Positions 8,384 through 16,870 of a DNA stretch of 64,000 nucleotides are shown here, piece after piece. Each line of letters begins with the position of its first letter. Position 1 is the first letter of the stretch. The DNA comes from VAZQ01 sp963739385 (GTDB taxonomy: Bacteria; Pseudomonadota; Alphaproteobacteria; Rhizobiales; Xanthobacteraceae), in assembly GCA_963739385.1 (NCBI GenBank), contig CAVUAI010000056.1:62001-126000 (forward strand). Direction: 5' to 3'. The notes beneath the pieces were generated by a model. It had not been told where the DNA came from and did not search any database. It saw only the letters and a list, made by a program, of their open reading frames with translations. Made by a program: the position numbers and the translations under genes.

Positions 8384-8688
8384 CGGCGCGGGCACTTTCC
8401 CCACAACTAAGCGCGACACCGGTCCCCCAACCCGGCTCCGCGGCTGGTTCCTCCAGTGCAGTGCCTCGCGAGTACTGCGGCGATCTCGCTCGCGGGGCGG
8501 CAGCCGCTCGCAGCGGCGGTGGGACACGGCGTTGGTCCTGCTATGCAGCGAGGCATATTGACCGCCGATTGCAGCCGGGACTAGGCTTTGAGGATTGGCG
8601 GCCTGCATTCGCGCCAATGCGGCCCCGCCAGCAATAACGATAAATAATCGCCGGGCGATCACGCACCGGCGGTCACGGGAGGACTGCC
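8384..8688 (+). other. Intergenic leader of the first PQQ dehydrogenase gene
   Basis: A 305-bp stretch with no gene that I can support. It holds an imperfect inverted repeat at about 8597-8628 (GGCGGCCTGCATT against AATGCGGCCCCGCC, with bulges), followed by an AT-rich patch (AATAACGATAAATAATCG, 8632-8650) that stands out from the GC-rich surroundings, and a strong Shine-Dalgarno GGGAGGA at 8677-8683 in front of the ATG at 8689. The promoter of the dehydrogenase is probably here; I cannot assign -35 and -10 boxes with confidence. Confidence 0.45.
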
Positions 8689-10467
8689 ATGAAACCTCTG
8701 GCTTTCGCTGGTGCTTTGATGTGCTCGCTGCTGGCGGCAACCGCGCTCACGCCCGTGCAGGCGGCCGACATGACTCACGAGCGCGCGCTCAATGCCGACA
8801 AGGAGCCGCACAATTGGCTGCTTCATCACGGCAACTATGAAGGCTGGCGGTTCTCCCAGCTCAAGAATCTCAACGCAGAGAACGTCAAGAATCTGAAGGT
8901 GGCGTTCACAGTCGCGCTCGGCGGCTATGAGAGCGGCGGACGCTATAAGCACGGCAACCTGCAGGCCACCCCGATCGTCGAGGATGGCATGATGTACGTG
9001 ACCGACGGCTGGGGCTCGGTCTACGCCATCGACGTCTCCAACACCAAGAAGGGCGTGATCAAGTGGAAGTTCGATCCCGGCACCGACCGCGCCTGGGCGG
9101 GCGATGTCGCGTGCTGCGGCGTCAACAACCGCGGCGTGGCGCTCTGGAAGGACAAGATCATTTCGATCTCCCTCGACGGCCGGCTGTTCTCGCTCAACAA
9201 GGCGACAGGCGAGATGGTATGGGAGCGCAAGGTCGCGGACCCCGCCATTGCCGAGACGATCACGCTCGCTCCGCTCGTCGTCCGCGACATCGCCATCACC
9301 GGGAGCGCCGGCGGCGAGTTCGGTATCCGCGGCTGGATCGACGGCACCGATCTCAACACCGGCAAGCAGGCGTGGCGCACCTACACGATCCCGGGCGCGG
9401 GCGAGCCTGGCAACGAGACCTGGAAGGACGGCAAGGAGCGCTGGAAACACGGCGGCGCTTCAGTCTGGGAAACCGCGACCTACGATCCCGAGACCGACAC
9501 GTTCTACCAGGGCATCGGCAATGCCGGCCCGGACTGGGATCCGGAATACCGGCCGGGTGACAACAAGTGGGCGGCGAGCGTGCTCGCGCTCAGCCCTGCC
9601 GACGGCAAGATCAAGTGGGGCTACCAGTACACGCCCAACGATCCCTATGACTACGACGAGATCTCCGAGCACCAGATCATCAATGCCAACGTGAACGGAG
9701 AAGACCGCAAGCTCGTGGTGCATGCCGCGCGCAACGGTTTCTTCTACGCGCTCGACCGCACCAATGGCTCGTTCATCGTCGGCAAGCAATACGTCGACCA
9801 GCTCAACTGGACGCCCGGTCTCGATCCCAAGACCGGGCGGCCGCTCAACTACAATCCTAATACCGACGTGCAGGAATACGCCCCGGGCAGCCACAGCTCG
9901 CGTGCGCGGCCCACGAGCGACCGCCTGTGCCCGTCGCATTACGGCGGCAAGAACTGGGAGCCCGGCGCCTACAATCCCGAGCTCAAGCTGCTCTACATTC
10001 CGTCGATCGAGGGCTGTAACACACTCGATACGGTCGAGCAGAAGGACTTCGAGGACCAGGGCGGTTCGGTGAAGTGGCGCGAGCGGTTTACCGGCGGCGG
10101 CGGCCGGCCAACCGAGCGGCTCTACGGCAGCCTCAAAGCGCTGGATCCGACCACCGGCGAGACCAAGGTCAGGCTGAAGCTGGAATATCCGAACTACAGC
10201 GGCGCGCTCGCGACCGCCGGCAACTTGGTGTTCCTCGGGCATTACGACGGCACGTTCTCGGCTTACGACGCCAAGACGCTGCAGGAGCTTTGGAGCTTCA
10301 ATGTAGGGACCGGCATCAATGCGCCGGCCGTCACCTACGCGGTCAACGGCAAGCAGTACGTCGCGGTTCTGGTCGGGTCGCGCCAACCGCTCAACGTCTG
10401 GCAGAACGCTCCAGAGCTCAAGAACACGGCGACTGCTTCCATGCTCTACGTGTTCGAGCAGCAGTAA
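8689..10467 (+). CDS. PQQ-dependent alcohol dehydrogenase, lanthanide-type (XoxF-like)
   Basis: A 592-residue periplasmic quinoprotein of the methanol/ethanol dehydrogenase family, with a signal peptide (cleavage after VQAAD-like residues near 26) and an eight-bladed propeller. The vicinal disulfide over PQQ is C142-C143. Metal ligands are E210 (GGEFG) and N278 (GIGNAG), the catalytic aspartate is D321, and D323 two residues on (YDYDE) is the additional aspartate that marks lanthanide-dependent enzymes; calcium enzymes have Ala, Ser or Thr there. Electrons should pass to the cytochrome c encoded downstream. A GGGAGGA ribosome site precedes the ATG. The overall motif set matches XoxF-like and related ADHs, but the substrate (methanol, ethanol or another alcohol) is not settled. 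Confidence 0.93.
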   Translation: MKPLAFAGALMCSLLAATALTPVQAADMTHERALNADKEPHNWLLHHGNYEGWRFSQLKNLNAENVKNLKVAFTVALGGYESGGRYKHGNLQATPIVEDGMMYVTDGWGSVYAIDVSNTKKGVIKWKFDPGTDRAWAGDVACCGVNNRGVALWKDKIISISLDGRLFSLNKATGEMVWERKVADPAIAETITLAPLVVRDIAITGSAGGEFGIRGWIDGTDLNTGKQAWRTYTIPGAGEPGNETWKDGKERWKHGGASVWETATYDPETDTFYQGIGNAGPDWDPEYRPGDNKWAASVLALSPADGKIKWGYQYTPNDPYDYDEISEHQIINANVNGEDRKLVVHAARNGFFYALDRTNGSFIVGKQYVDQLNWTPGLDPKTGRPLNYNPNTDVQEYAPGSHSSRARPTSDRLCPSHYGGKNWEPGAYNPELKLLYIPSIEGCNTLDTVEQKDFEDQGGSVKWRERFTGGGGRPTERLYGSLKALDPTTGETKVRLKLEYPNYSGALATAGNLVFLGHYDGTFSAYDAKTLQELWSFNVGTGINAPAVTYAVNGKQYVAVLVGSRQPLNVWQNAPELKNTATASMLYVFEQQ

Positions 10468-10519
10468 CCGTTGCACATGGATGAGCGCCGGCGCGACCCT
10501 CGCGCCGGCGTCACCGGAT

Positions 10520-11044
10520 ATGACAACCACGAATACCGTGCTGGGTATCGCCGTTCTGTTCACGCTGCTGGCGGTGGTCGATACTGCGCACGCGCAGGCC
10601 GCGCCTTCGCAGGCCGCGCCCTCGCCGGCGGACGCGCGCACGATCGAATTCGGCAAGGAGATCTACAAGATCAAAGCCAACTGCCAGTTCTGCCACAAAT
10701 GGGATGCGTCAGGTGACCAGGGCTACGGCGGCAATGCATCGTCGCTGCGAAAGACCTTCCTCACGCCGGAGCAGTTCGCCGAGGTGGTGAAATGCGGCCG
10801 GCCGGGCACCGGCATGCCCTACCATGACCAGCACGCCTATACGGACAAGCGCTGCTACGGCGTGACGCGCGAGGAAGTCGGAAAGGACATGCCCCTGCTG
10901 GGCGAATCGCTGCAGCCGCGCGAGATCGACGCGGTCGTCAAGTATCTCTTCGCCAAGGCGGTCGGCCGCGGGCCGGCGGCTTACGAGGACTGCATCGACT
11001 TCTGGGGCAAGGATACCCGCCAGTGCGAACCAATGAAGAAGTGA
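10520..11044 (+). CDS. c-type cytochrome, probable electron acceptor of the first PQQ dehydrogenase
   Basis: A 174-residue secreted monohaem cytochrome. After a signal peptide (about residues 1-26) comes an Ala/Pro linker, then the haem site C55-x-x-C58-H59 (CQFCH). M99 in a GTGMP context is the likely sixth ligand. Four further cysteines (C92, C112, C158, C169) are unusual for a class I cytochrome and may form two disulfides. It starts 52 bp after the dehydrogenase stop, on the same strand, the arrangement seen for xoxF-xoxG-like pairs. The ATG at 10520 was chosen because it begins a proper signal peptide. Its last bases overlap the start of the next, frameshifted gene. Confidence 0.85.
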   Translation: MTTTNTVLGIAVLFTLLAVVDTAHAQAAPSQAAPSPADARTIEFGKEIYKIKANCQFCHKWDASGDQGYGGNASSLRKTFLTPEQFAEVVKCGRPGTGMPYHDQHAYTDKRCYGVTREEVGKDMPLLGESLQPREIDAVVKYLFAKAVGRGPAAYEDCIDFWGKDTRQCEPMKK

Positions 11045-11773
11045 CGCGGCCGAAGCGGTTCCGCACGTTGCTTCTTGCCGGCGTTTTCGTCACGGCTCTC
11101 GCGGACATCCCTGCACAGGCTCAGCGCCCCGATCCCGGCGAGATTCGCGGACTCAAGCTCGGCCTCATGGCAAAATCCATGACGCTGACGGGCTTCGGCG
11201 ATCTCGCCTGCGGCAGCAACGGTGGACCGCCGCGTCAGAAGATCGAGGAATGGTCCGAATTCGCCAAGTGCCGGCCGGAAGCGAGCGGCCTGCACGAGGT
11301 CTATATCCGCTTTGACGACGAGGACGAATATATCGGCAAGGCCATCGAAGAGCCCGCGTTACGCCCGTGGCAAGAGCGGTACCCGGGTGGCCGGCCATCC
11401 CGTGATTCTGTCGGCGCTGTTCGATCGCGGCGGAACGCTGCGGGCGTTGCGGTTCATCACCGATCCGCGCGCCGCGTCCCATGAGCGGCGCATGGCGCAC
11501 ATGCTGCGGCTCGCGGTCATCAACCGCTACGAGCCGGACGGATGGACATGCACGGACTCTCCACCGGCCGAGGGCGAGACGCCGGTCGGCGGCATCCTCA
11601 TCAAGCAGCGCTGCGAAAAGACCTCGTCCGGCCGACACCTGACGCTGGAGACCCGATTTCTGCGCAAGCCCGGACAGAGCGACAACGATCCCGTGACCGG
11701 CGAATATCGCGCCGGCGCGTTCGAGAGCTCGACCCGGTTTGAAATCTGGGATCCGAGTTTTCAGAAGCCGTGA
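11023..11773 (+). pseudogene. Secreted protein gene interrupted by a one-base frameshift
   Basis: Two overlapping frames form one protein. The N-terminal part (GTG at 11023, overlapping the cytochrome end) has a signal peptide and runs through GFGDLACGSNGGPP to IRFDDEDEYIGKAIEEPA; the C-terminal part continues in the next frame as YARGKSGTRVAGHPVILSALFD and on to EIWDPSFQKP, ending at the TGA at 11771-11773. Dropping one T of the pair at 11359-11360 joins the two into a single frame of about 249 codons with no other damage. Both halves have normal composition and plausible secreted-protein sequence. The function is unknown; its position ties it to the dehydrogenase-cytochrome operon. The break may be real or a sequencing or assembly error. 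Confidence 0.6.
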
Positions 11774-11865
11774 CCCTTGAGTTCGCGTGCCGCCCTCGGT
11801 TTCCCTCCCTTATATCAATTCGCAAGGCGCTCAGGCGCAGCGGTAACCCCCGGCCGAGTTATCGC

Positions 11866-12411
11866 TTACCGCTGGCGTGGAAACGGAATGAACCCGTCGC
11901 GGTTCGGCATCTTTACCTTCGGCAGCGACTGCGCATCGATCACGTCGTCGGGACCGATCACGTCGTTGAGCCGGAGGATGTAGGCCGCGACTGAATAGAG
12001 CTCGTCATTGCTCAGCGACTTCGAGTCCTGATACGGCATCGCACGCCGGACGTAGTCGAACAGCGTAGTGGCGTAAGGCCAGTAGCTGCCGACGGTCTTC
12101 ACCGCCGGTCGGTCGGAGGCGATGGTGCCAAAACCGCCGACCAGTTGGTCATTGGGCCGGCCTGCGCCCTTTTCGCCGTGACACGCCTGACACTTGGCCG
12201 CGAACACGGCTTCACCCTCTTTCGGCGTTCCGCGGCCCGCAGGGAGCCCGGCGCCGTCGGGACCGACGCTGATGTCCCAGGGCGCAAGGTCGGCGGGCGA
12301 AATGGCCTGCCCGAAGCGCGGCGCGTCGGCTGCGAGCGCTGGCGCGACAGCCATGACGGTCATCCATGTCATCGTGGTCAGGCACCAGGGAGCTCGATCA
12401 AGCGAACGCAT
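11866..12411 (-). CDS. c-type cytochrome subunit of a SoxCD-like sulfite dehydrogenase
   Basis: A 181-residue secreted cytochrome c with a signal peptide (about residues 1-28) and haem motif C74-Q-A-C77-H78. A methionine in RRAMPYQD near residue 130 is the likely axial ligand. The region before the haem (FGQAISPADLAPWDISVGPDG) matches SoxD-type cytochromes. The gene overlaps the end of the molybdenum subunit gene by 14 bases and has a GGGGAGG ribosome site, so the two are made together. It would take electrons from the molybdenum centre and pass them to the respiratory chain. It is shorter than the two-haem SoxD of Paracoccus, so it is the one-haem form. Confidence 0.8.
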   Translation of the reverse strand: MRSLDRAPWCLTTMTWMTVMAVAPALAADAPRFGQAISPADLAPWDISVGPDGAGLPAGRGTPKEGEAVFAAKCQACHGEKGAGRPNDQLVGGFGTIASDRPAVKTVGSYWPYATTLFDYVRRAMPYQDSKSLSNDELYSVAAYILRLNDVIGPDDVIDAQSLPKVKMPNRDGFIPFPRQR

Positions 12412-13690
12412 TGCTCGCCTCCCCTTTCTCGTCGATCCGCCAGCTGGCGATGGCGTTGTAATGGTATTGCCCGCGTAAACCGCGATCCGACACGAACTGC
12501 GCGCGCGTGGGCTGCACCATGCCGGTCTCGTCGGTCGCCCGGCTCTGCAGCACGGCGGGACCGCCGTTCCACTCCCAGGGCACGCGAAAGCGCGTCAATG
12601 CCTTGCTCAGAACCGGCTCCTGCAGCGCAGCCGGCGCCCAGCTCGTGCCGCCGTCGGCAGACACCTCGACTTGCCTGATGCGGCCGTTGCCCGACCAGGC
12701 GAGGCCGGAGATCTCATAGAAGCCCGGGCCCTTCAAGCCCACGCCGGGCGACGGGTGAGTGATGATCGACTTCACCTCCATCGGGAACACGAACTGCCAG
12801 GCTTTGCCGTCCGGCAGCAGCACCGTGTATTTCGAGGTCTCGTCCTTGGCCATCACGGGCGCATCGGTGAGCTTGAGCCGCCGCAACCATTTCACGTTCA
12901 TGTTGCCTTCGAAGCCCGGCAGCAGCAGCCGGATGGGATAGCCGTTCGATGGTCGCACGCGCTCCCCGTTCTGGTAGAGGCAGACGAGCGCATCATCCAT
13001 GCACTTGGCCAATGGAACGCTGCGGCTCATGGCGGCGGAATCCGCACCTTCGGCCACAACCCATTTGGCGGCCGGCTCGACGCCTGCTTCGTCCAGCAGC
13101 GTCGCGAGCCGCACGCCCGTCCATTCGGCGCACGAGAGCAGGCCATGAATGGCTTGCGCGTTGCCGGGCTGCGCCTGCGCGCTGTTCAGCGCACCGGAAT
13201 TGCCGGCGCACTCGATGAAGCTGATCCGCAACTCCATGGGATAGCGATCGAGCGCCGCCAGCGTGAACACCAATGGTCGCTTGACCAGACCGTGGATCAG
13301 CAGGCGATGCTGGTCGGGGTCGATATCGGGCGTGCCGGAGTGGCTGCGATCGAAGTGCAGGCCGTTGGGCGTGATGGTGCCGGCGAGAAGCTGCAGCGGC
13401 GTGCGCGCGGTGCCAATTCCTTGCGTCGCCGGATTGGGCGGCGGCGGCACGGCCCGCACCACCTTGCCCTCGAACCGCGAGGGCTGGCCATAGGCCGACA
13501 GCGCGGCGCCGGGTTGTTTCATCCAGGTCGGCACTGCAAGCGGTTCGGATGACGCCGCGGTGAGCGGCGTGCCGACGGCAGCCGCTCCGGTTACGCCGCC
13601 GATCAAGGCGTGCTCCAGAAAAACCCGACGGCTCAGAATGCCGTTGCCGGCGGCGTGATCGAACTCCCGCTCCTCGTCCTTCCTGCCCAT
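12398..13690 (-). CDS. SoxC-like sulfite dehydrogenase, molybdenum cofactor subunit
   Basis: A 430-residue periplasmic molybdoenzyme. A twin-arginine signal is visible (SRRVFLEHALIGGVTGAAA, from residue 20). The sulfite-oxidase-type molybdopterin domain follows, with the thiolate ligand C161 in the IECAGNSG motif, and a C-terminal dimerisation domain from about residue 310 (EVKSIITHPSPG, QVEVSADGGTSW). It should oxidise sulfite, or sulfur bound to a SoxY-like carrier. No soxXYZAB genes are nearby, so it is an orphan pair with the cytochrome gene that overlaps its end. It starts 30 bp after the pentapeptide-repeat gene and has an AGAGGAAA ribosome site, so the three genes probably form one operon. 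Confidence 0.85.
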   Translation of the reverse strand: MGRKDEEREFDHAAGNGILSRRVFLEHALIGGVTGAAAVGTPLTAASSEPLAVPTWMKQPGAALSAYGQPSRFEGKVVRAVPPPPNPATQGIGTARTPLQLLAGTITPNGLHFDRSHSGTPDIDPDQHRLLIHGLVKRPLVFTLAALDRYPMELRISFIECAGNSGALNSAQAQPGNAQAIHGLLSCAEWTGVRLATLLDEAGVEPAAKWVVAEGADSAAMSRSVPLAKCMDDALVCLYQNGERVRPSNGYPIRLLLPGFEGNMNVKWLRRLKLTDAPVMAKDETSKYTVLLPDGKAWQFVFPMEVKSIITHPSPGVGLKGPGFYEISGLAWSGNGRIRQVEVSADGGTSWAPAALQEPVLSKALTRFRVPWEWNGGPAVLQSRATDETGMVQPTRAQFVSDRGLRGQYHYNAIASWRIDEKGEASNAFA

Positions 13691-13720
13691 GCCCGTTTCC
13701 TCTTTTTGCTCGTTGGCATC

Positions 13721-14503
13721 TTACTCCGCCCGCTTGCCGTCCGGCATGATGGCGGCGTCGAATTTCGCGCCTTCGATCAGCGCATCGGTCAGAATGGCGT
13801 TGGCAAGGTTTGCGCCTTCGAAATTGGCTCCCCGCAAATCGGCGCCATTGAGCTTGGCGCCGAACAGGTCGACGCCCCCGAGGTTGGCGCCGCGCAGATC
13901 CGCGCCGGTCAAATCGGCCTCCACCATGTCGCCCATGGCGAAGTCGATGCCGCGCAAATCCATTCCGCGCAGGTTCTGGCTGTCGAGCCGGGCGCCGCGC
14001 ATGTCGCCGCCGCCGAGCCTGGCGCCCGCGAGGCGGGCGCCGCGCAGGTCGGCGCGCATGAGCTTGGCGCCCTCGAGATTGGCTTGGTTGAGACGCGCGC
14101 GGCCGAGGCGCGCCCCCTGCAGGTTGGCTTGCGCGAGATTGGCGCTGGCCAGATCGGCCTCGTAGAGCAAGGCGTCGGTCAGGTCGGCGCCGGACAGATC
14201 GGCCCACTTGGCGTCGACGAGGTTGAGGTTGGCCCCCCTGAGCTTGGCGCCGGAGAGGTCGGCCCGTACCAGCAGTGCACGGAACAGGCTGGCGCCGGAC
14301 AGATCCGCGTTCCTCAGGTTGGCGCGATCAAGCTTCGCGCGCTTGAAATCGCGCGCCGTGAGATCACGCCCGGAGAGGTCGCACTCGATGCAACCTTTGC
14401 TCGTGCCAGCCAGAAAAGCATCGACATCAGCCGCCAGCGCCGCAGCGCACAGCAACGCCGCAGCGCAACCCATTGACAGTCCCGCGAGCCGCGGAATGGG
14501 CAT
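13721..14503 (-). CDS. Secreted pentapeptide-repeat protein
   Basis: A 260-residue protein built of A(D/N)LxG-type pentapeptide repeats from about residue 42 to 250, which fold as a right-handed four-sided beta helix. The N-terminus is a signal peptide (cleavage near ALAADVDAF), followed by a conserved KGCIECDLSG segment with two cysteines. It is the first gene of the operon with the SoxCD-like enzyme. Most pentapeptide proteins act in the cytoplasm, so an exported one next to a periplasmic oxidoreductase suggests a scaffold or binding role; this is an inference and no activity can be read from the repeats. Confidence 0.85.
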   Translation of the reverse strand: MPIPRLAGLSMGCAAALLCAAALAADVDAFLAGTSKGCIECDLSGRDLTARDFKRAKLDRANLRNADLSGASLFRALLVRADLSGAKLRGANLNLVDAKWADLSGADLTDALLYEADLASANLAQANLQGARLGRARLNQANLEGAKLMRADLRGARLAGARLGGGDMRGARLDSQNLRGMDLRGIDFAMGDMVEADLTGADLRGANLGGVDLFGAKLNGADLRGANFEGANLANAILTDALIEGAKFDAAIMPDGKRAE

Positions 14504-14612
14504 GCTCCCACCTTCCTGCCGCGCAGCATAATCCGACTGCGCGCCTGCATCTACGCCATTGCGCTGTCAAGGCTATCGACGGGTGGCACGAATGCATTAC
14601 TCTCCCTCATAA

Positions 14613-14654
14613 GGCCGGCTCCAACCGGCCGCGCAGAGCCGCCGGACGCGGCTC
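14613..14654 (+). promoter_or_regulatory. Two consecutive hairpins in the leader of the second PQQ dehydrogenase
   Basis: Two perfect inverted repeats lie in a row just before the ribosome site: GGCCGG (14613-14618) with CCGGCC (14625-14630), a six-base loop between; and GAGCCGC (14636-14642) with GCGGCTC (14648-14654), a five-base loop between. The second ends three bases before the AGGGAG ribosome site at 14658-14663; the ATG is at 14671. They could form a structured 5' leader. In GC-rich DNA short stems arise by chance, so the role is uncertain. Confidence 0.35.
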
Positions 14655-14670
14655 ATCAGGGAGCAACGCC

Positions 14671-16359
14671 ATGAAGACCATCGCATCGGCTGCGTGCGTT
14701 CTGCTGTTGCTGGGCGCGGGCGCCTCGGCACAGTCGCTCGACGACCTCAAGAAGGACGGCAACGGCGGCTCGACCGACAATGTCCTCACCTACGGCATGG
14801 GCTACCACCAGCAGCGCTACAGCCCGCTCAAACAGATCAACAAGCAGACGGTCAAACGGCTGGTGCCGGTATGGAATCTCAGCCTCGACAATAACTGGGG
14901 CGAGCAGGCGCAGCCGATCGTCTACAACGGCGTAATGTACGTGACCAACGCCCGGGCGACGGTCGCGATCGACGTCGCCACCGGCAAGCAGATCTGGAAA
15001 CAGACGCTGGATTGGCCACCGGAGACCCCGCGCGTCGTCTGCTGCGGCGTCTCGAACAAGGGCGCGGCGATCCACGACGGCAAGGTCTTCCGCACCACGC
15101 TCGACGCACACGTCGTGGCCTATGACGCCAAGGACGGCAAGGAGCTGTGGAAGTCGAAGGTCGCGGATTGGAAGGATGGCGTTTCGTTGACGCTCGCGCC
15201 GCTGATCGCGAATGGCGTGCTGGTGGTCGGCAATTCCGGCGCCGAGTTCGGCGTGCGTGGCTTCATCGATGGCTACGACACCGCGACCGGCAAGCAGCTC
15301 TGGCGCAAATACACCATTCCGGCCCGCGGCGAGAAAGGTAACGAGACCTGGCCGCAGAACAACAATGCGTGGGAGATCGGTGGCGGCTCGGCCTGGATCA
15401 CCGGCTCCTACGATCCCGAACTCGATCTGATGTACTGGGGCACCGGCAACCCGGCGCCCTGGGCGTCACAGACCCGCGACGGCGACAACCTCTACACCTC
15501 GTCAGTGCTGGCGATGCGGCCGAAGACCGGCGAAATCGTCTGGCACTATCAGTTCACGCCCAACGACGCCTACGACTACGACGCGTGCTGGGAGCTGATC
15601 AACGCCGAGCTCGATGTCGGCGGGCAGAAACGCAAAGTGATCATGCAGTTCAACCGCAACGGCTTCCTCTATGTGATCGACCGCGCGAACGGAAAACTGG
15701 TCGCGGCCAATCCGTTCGAGAAGGTCAATTGGGCGAGCCACATCGACAAGGAGACCGGCCGGCCGGTCGAGACCGATCTCGCCAAGACGTTGCGCCAGGG
15801 AGGAAACCAGGTCGAGCTGTGGCCCACCCCGCTGGGCGCCAAGAACTGGCCGCATGCCGCCTATAGCCCGGAGACTGGTCTGCTTTACGCCAACACCCAG
15901 CATCAGGGCGCGCTCTATAAGCATCTTGAGACCAAGCCCTTCGTGGTCGGCCAGCGCTACATGTATATCGAGCGCCTGCCATTGCCGAACAACGGTGGCG
16001 AGCCGTGGGGCCACATCGACGCAGTCGATCCGCTCACCGGCAAACAGAAGTGGCGCGTGCCGCTGACCGACCATTCGATCTGGTCGGCGAACCTCGTCAC
16101 CGGCGGCGGGCTCCTGTTCACCGGCAAGGAGACCGGCGAATTCATCGCGCTCGACATCGAGGACGGCAAGCAGGTCTGGCAGTTCCAGACCGGCTCAGGC
16201 ATCAATGCGCAGCCCATCACCTATACCCACAACGGCAAGCAGTACGTCACGGTGTTGTCGGGCATCGGTGGTCTCTATTGGAACGTCGCGCGCGACAAGC
16301 TCAAGGACAAGGTGCCACAAGGCGGATCGGTGTGGACCTTCGCCGTCCTGCCGGATTGA
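14671..16359 (+). CDS. PQQ-dependent alcohol dehydrogenase, lanthanide-type, second copy
   Basis: A 562-residue periplasmic quinoprotein of the methanol/ethanol dehydrogenase family, with a signal peptide (cleavage after GASAQ, about residue 21). The vicinal cysteines are C124-C125, metal ligands E192 (GAEFG) and N260 (GTGNPAPW), catalytic aspartate D302 and extra aspartate D304 (YDYDA), the mark of lanthanide-dependent enzymes. It is clearly diverged from the first copy at 8689, with a different N-terminus and C-terminus, so it is not a recent duplicate. AGGGAG precedes the ATG by seven bases. A small cytochrome c gene follows. It is divergent from the SoxCD operon. The alcohol substrate is not known. 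Confidence 0.93.
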   Translation: MKTIASAACVLLLLGAGASAQSLDDLKKDGNGGSTDNVLTYGMGYHQQRYSPLKQINKQTVKRLVPVWNLSLDNNWGEQAQPIVYNGVMYVTNARATVAIDVATGKQIWKQTLDWPPETPRVVCCGVSNKGAAIHDGKVFRTTLDAHVVAYDAKDGKELWKSKVADWKDGVSLTLAPLIANGVLVVGNSGAEFGVRGFIDGYDTATGKQLWRKYTIPARGEKGNETWPQNNNAWEIGGGSAWITGSYDPELDLMYWGTGNPAPWASQTRDGDNLYTSSVLAMRPKTGEIVWHYQFTPNDAYDYDACWELINAELDVGGQKRKVIMQFNRNGFLYVIDRANGKLVAANPFEKVNWASHIDKETGRPVETDLAKTLRQGGNQVELWPTPLGAKNWPHAAYSPETGLLYANTQHQGALYKHLETKPFVVGQRYMYIERLPLPNNGGEPWGHIDAVDPLTGKQKWRVPLTDHSIWSANLVTGGGLLFTGKETGEFIALDIEDGKQVWQFQTGSGINAQPITYTHNGKQYVTVLSGIGGLYWNVARDKLKDKVPQGGSVWTFAVLPD

Positions 16360-16558
16360 GGGCTTGCAGCATTCCGGAGGCGGTGCCGCGCCGATCAGCG
16401 ATGCACCGCGGCCGAGGCGCCATGAAACCCGCGGCCCGCACGGCGCCGACGCATCGTGCGGGCTTCAACTCCAACTTCCGCGGCGGCCCGAGGTTTCGGT
16501 TCGAGCCGGGTTGAACGCCGGCGCAACGTCCGGCGAGCTGACAGGTAACCTCTCCGCA

Positions 16559-16870
16559 ATGAAACTCGTGATCGCGTTCGCTTGTGCCGTGGTGTTCGTC
16601 AGCAGCGGGGCTTTCGCCGAAGAAGGCTTTCCGAAAGAACAGATCGCAGCCGGGGCCGACCTCTACGCAGTCAACTGCTCACCATGCCACGGCGCCCGCC
16701 TCCAGGATCCTGGCGCCGCCTTCAATCTGCGGAAATTCCCGTCCGACCAGCGCGAGCGCTTCGTCAACTCGGTTACGCGCGGCAAGAACCAGATGCCGCC
16801 GTGGGGCGATTTCTTCAAGCCCGATCAACTCGACGCCCTGTGGGCCTACGTCACGGCCGGCGAGCGCTGA
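16559..16870 (+). CDS. Small c-type cytochrome, probable partner of the second PQQ dehydrogenase
   Basis: A 103-residue secreted monohaem cytochrome with a signal peptide (about residues 1-20, GAFAEE), haem site C40-S-P-C43-H44 and likely methionine ligand M79 (NQMPPWG). It is a compact class I cytochrome with no extra domains. It lies 199 bp after the dehydrogenase stop on the same strand; that gap holds no gene that I can support. Its stop directly abuts the end of the TonB receptor gene on the other strand. Role as electron acceptor is inferred from position. Confidence 0.85.
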   Translation: MKLVIAFACAVVFVSSGAFAEEGFPKEQIAAGADLYAVNCSPCHGARLQDPGAAFNLRKFPSDQRERFVNSVTRGKNQMPPWGDFFKPDQLDALWAYVTAGER

